Source of the DNA: DAOVXM01 sp963746255
Lineage (GTDB): Bacteria > Chloroflexota > Anaerolineae > Anaerolineales > UBA4823
Length of the DNA: 64,000 bases
NCBI GenBank assembly: GCA_963746255.1
Contig: CAVVAJ010000001.1
Span: 496,001 to 560,000, forward strand
Reading direction: 5' to 3'
Made by a program: the position numbers and the translations under genes. Of the stretch, positions 62,888-64,000 are shown one piece after another. Positions within the stretch are counted from its first letter, which is position 1; the number at the start of each line of letters is the position of its first letter. Under the pieces are notes generated by a model that saw nothing but the letters and a program-made list of their open reading frames with translations, made no database searches and was not told the origin of the DNA.

Positions 62888-62893
62888 TATAAT
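62888..62893 (+). promoter_or_regulatory. possible -10 element
   Basis: TATAAT at 62888-62893, 42 bases before the likely TTG start of the next gene. The TTGACA at 62873 is only nine bases upstream, too near to be its -35, so this promoter call is weak. Confidence 0.35.
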
Positions 62894-62935
62894 CCACAGA
62901 AATCTTATCTTGAACGGCCTGAATGGGAGGTAATC

Positions 62936-63628
62936 TTGATTTCGCAGGCCAATCAATCGTTGGTTTACAATTTTGCTTGTACAGGGGTAAATTTGAATAG
63001 GAAAACGGTTAATCAGATTGGTTCTATTATGATCCTGCTAGTGGCGGGATTAGTGCTTGCTGGGAACTATTTCGATCAGCAATGGATTCCCAATCTAGCC
63101 GTTATTGTCCTAGGCATCATTGCTATGATTAGCGGTGTGAGGATCATGATCGGAGGTGAGGTTGTTGGGGGGAGAGCTATGGTAAACAACCCCGGTTCAA
63201 TCGAGCGATACAAAGGAGGTCGCGCACGATTAAAAGGTCTATTAATTGTGCTGAGTGCCGCCATTATCCTTGCACTGAGCGTGGTTGATCTCTTCACTGA
63301 GGATGGAATTAGTGCATATCTTGGTAAGCTTTTGGATTCTTCAATCGGCTTGGCAATTTTATTAGGGTTTACGGGGCTGATCATCTTAGCATTTGGTATC
63401 GCTAGCACCTGGACGGAAAGTGATAACACGTCCGGGTATTATGGCAGGCTAGAGGAATTGGAGATCAAAGTTTGGCGAGTTATTTCCATGTTTGCGTCAG
63501 CGTCAACCGCGGTCGGCATAGTTATGTTGTTGGTTGCCATCGGGATAGTACTAGCACCGGAGCTGCTAAAAGGAATACTCACACATTTTGTAAACGGGGC
63601 AAAAGACTTATTGGAGAAACTGCAGTGA
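62936..63628 (+). CDS. five-span membrane protein, unknown
   Basis: A 230-residue hydrophobic protein with about five spans (IGSIMILLVAGLVLAGNYF, VIVLGIIAMISGVRIMIGG, GLLIVLSAAIILALSVVD, LAILLGFTGLIILAFGIAS and AVGIVMLLVAIGIVLAPEL) ending in a Leu/Lys-rich helix. A charged cytoplasmic part with RYKGGRARLK lies between. TTG 62936 follows GGGAGG by five bases and is chosen; the frame is open upstream without a ribosome-binding site. No family is known to me. Likely a single-gene unit. Confidence 0.6.
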   Translation: MISQANQSLVYNFACTGVNLNRKTVNQIGSIMILLVAGLVLAGNYFDQQWIPNLAVIVLGIIAMISGVRIMIGGEVVGGRAMVNNPGSIERYKGGRARLKGLLIVLSAAIILALSVVDLFTEDGISAYLGKLLDSSIGLAILLGFTGLIILAFGIASTWTESDNTSGYYGRLEELEIKVWRVISMFASASTAVGIVMLLVAIGIVLAPELLKGILTHFVNGAKDLLEKLQ

Positions 63629-63904
63629 GGCGTATTTCATTCCGTGATGACAGAATACTTTCCCGCTGATATCTTAAACCGATGCAGGGCTACACGTGAG
63701 ACCTGGTTGTGGTCCTAACCTCCACGGTGGGAGATAGCGTTACGGAGGGTTGGGTGACTTTGGACGGAGGAATATAGCTTTTATCTAACATTCAACCAGC
63801 GTATAATCAGGGGTTTTAGTACCAGCTTGGGACCCCCTGTGCTACCTCGCAGCATGATACTAACGCAATTGATTATCGTTAACTGATGGTTATTAGGTTA
63901 GCCC

Positions 63905-64000
63905 TCACCGGTTGACGAATGGCAGAAATATATACTGCGGAGTGATACCCAAATCCGCGATCCGCACCAGCTCAATTTCCTGGCTATCGATGAACGACCG
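63905..64000 (-). CDS. C-terminus of an exported protein with YIFLPFVNR tail
   Basis: A frame entering from the right edge and ending at TGA 63905-63907; 31 residues are visible (ending IADLGITPQYIFLPFVNR). The last residues match the aromatic-leucine-proline-hydrophobic-Arg tail seen at the end of the PKD protease in this window (YLPLVSNR), so it is probably another secreted or surface protein. Its main part lies outside. Confidence 0.6.
   Translation of the reverse strand, partial: RSFIDSQEIELVRIADLGITPQYIFLPFVNR

Noticed and set aside
62873..62893. Promoter made of TTGACA at 62873 and TATAAT at 62888
   Set aside because: The spacing of nine bases is far too short for a sigma70 promoter; only the TATAAT was kept, at low confidence.
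1..64000. tRNA/rRNA genes, CRISPR arrays, insertion sequences, phage or plasmid modules
   Set aside because: No cloverleaf-like gene, repeat-spacer array, transposase motif, integrase or terminal repeat was recognised by reading; short RNA genes could still have been missed without a covariance search.

Overview
The window looks like a chromosomal segment (about 50% GC by eye) of a Chloroflexota bacterium, most likely class Anaerolineae. The pointers are a large MalT-like LuxR regulator, a 1444-residue two-ATPase acyl-CoA dehydratase activase fusion, PadR-plus-membrane-protein pairs, and two exported-protein C-termini ending in the YLPLV-type tail common in that phylum (YLPLVSNR and IFLPFVNR). 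No rRNA, tRNA, CRISPR array, IS element or phage module was recognised. The assignment rests on gene-family impressions, not on a marker gene.

Layout. 0-7 kb: housekeeping and catabolic singletons (VOC dioxygenase end, MarC, a decayed bile-acid symporter-family gene, a frameshifted GyrI-like gene behind a LexA-box-like palindrome, ketopantoate reductase, thioesterase, lipoprotein hydrolase, aldo-keto reductase). 7.3-11.6 kb: the giant activase, divergent from a LuxR/MalT regulator. 14.9-18.5 kb: a rifampin-phosphotransferase-like enzyme followed by an MFS drug exporter. 20.7-26.8 kb: a minus-strand catabolic run (PLP decarboxylase, M20 peptidase, small membrane protein, GPH transporter, D-threonine aldolase-like enzyme). 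27-34.5 kb: DJ-1/PfpI protein, aldehyde dehydrogenase, transglutaminase-like protein, flavin-type oxidoreductase, TerC, and a PadR regulator with its membrane partner. 35-41 kb: BI-1, DegV and a probable metal-stress cluster (DUF411 protein, Met-rich histidine kinase, OmpR regulator, Met/His-rich exported PepSY-like protein). 41-54.6 kb: an accessory zone rich in broken genes. 55-59 kb: the TesA-YbbP-YbbA lipase/ABC operon. 59-63.6 kb: haem-binding protein, small membrane proteins, TfoX-N protein, CAT-like acetyltransferase. The right edge holds the C-terminus of another exported protein.

Two points stand out. First, the DUF411 gene at 37.6-38.1 kb is intact except for one in-frame UGA exactly where the family has the first Cys of its CxCC motif, and a small hairpin with a G-starting loop lies about 21 nt downstream; this could be a selenoprotein. 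Second, a dozen short accessory genes carry frameshifts or nonsense codons while the large genes (4.3, 2.7, 2.5, 2.3 and 2.0 kb) are uninterrupted, which looks more like real gene decay than random sequencing error, and which also weakens the selenoprotein reading.
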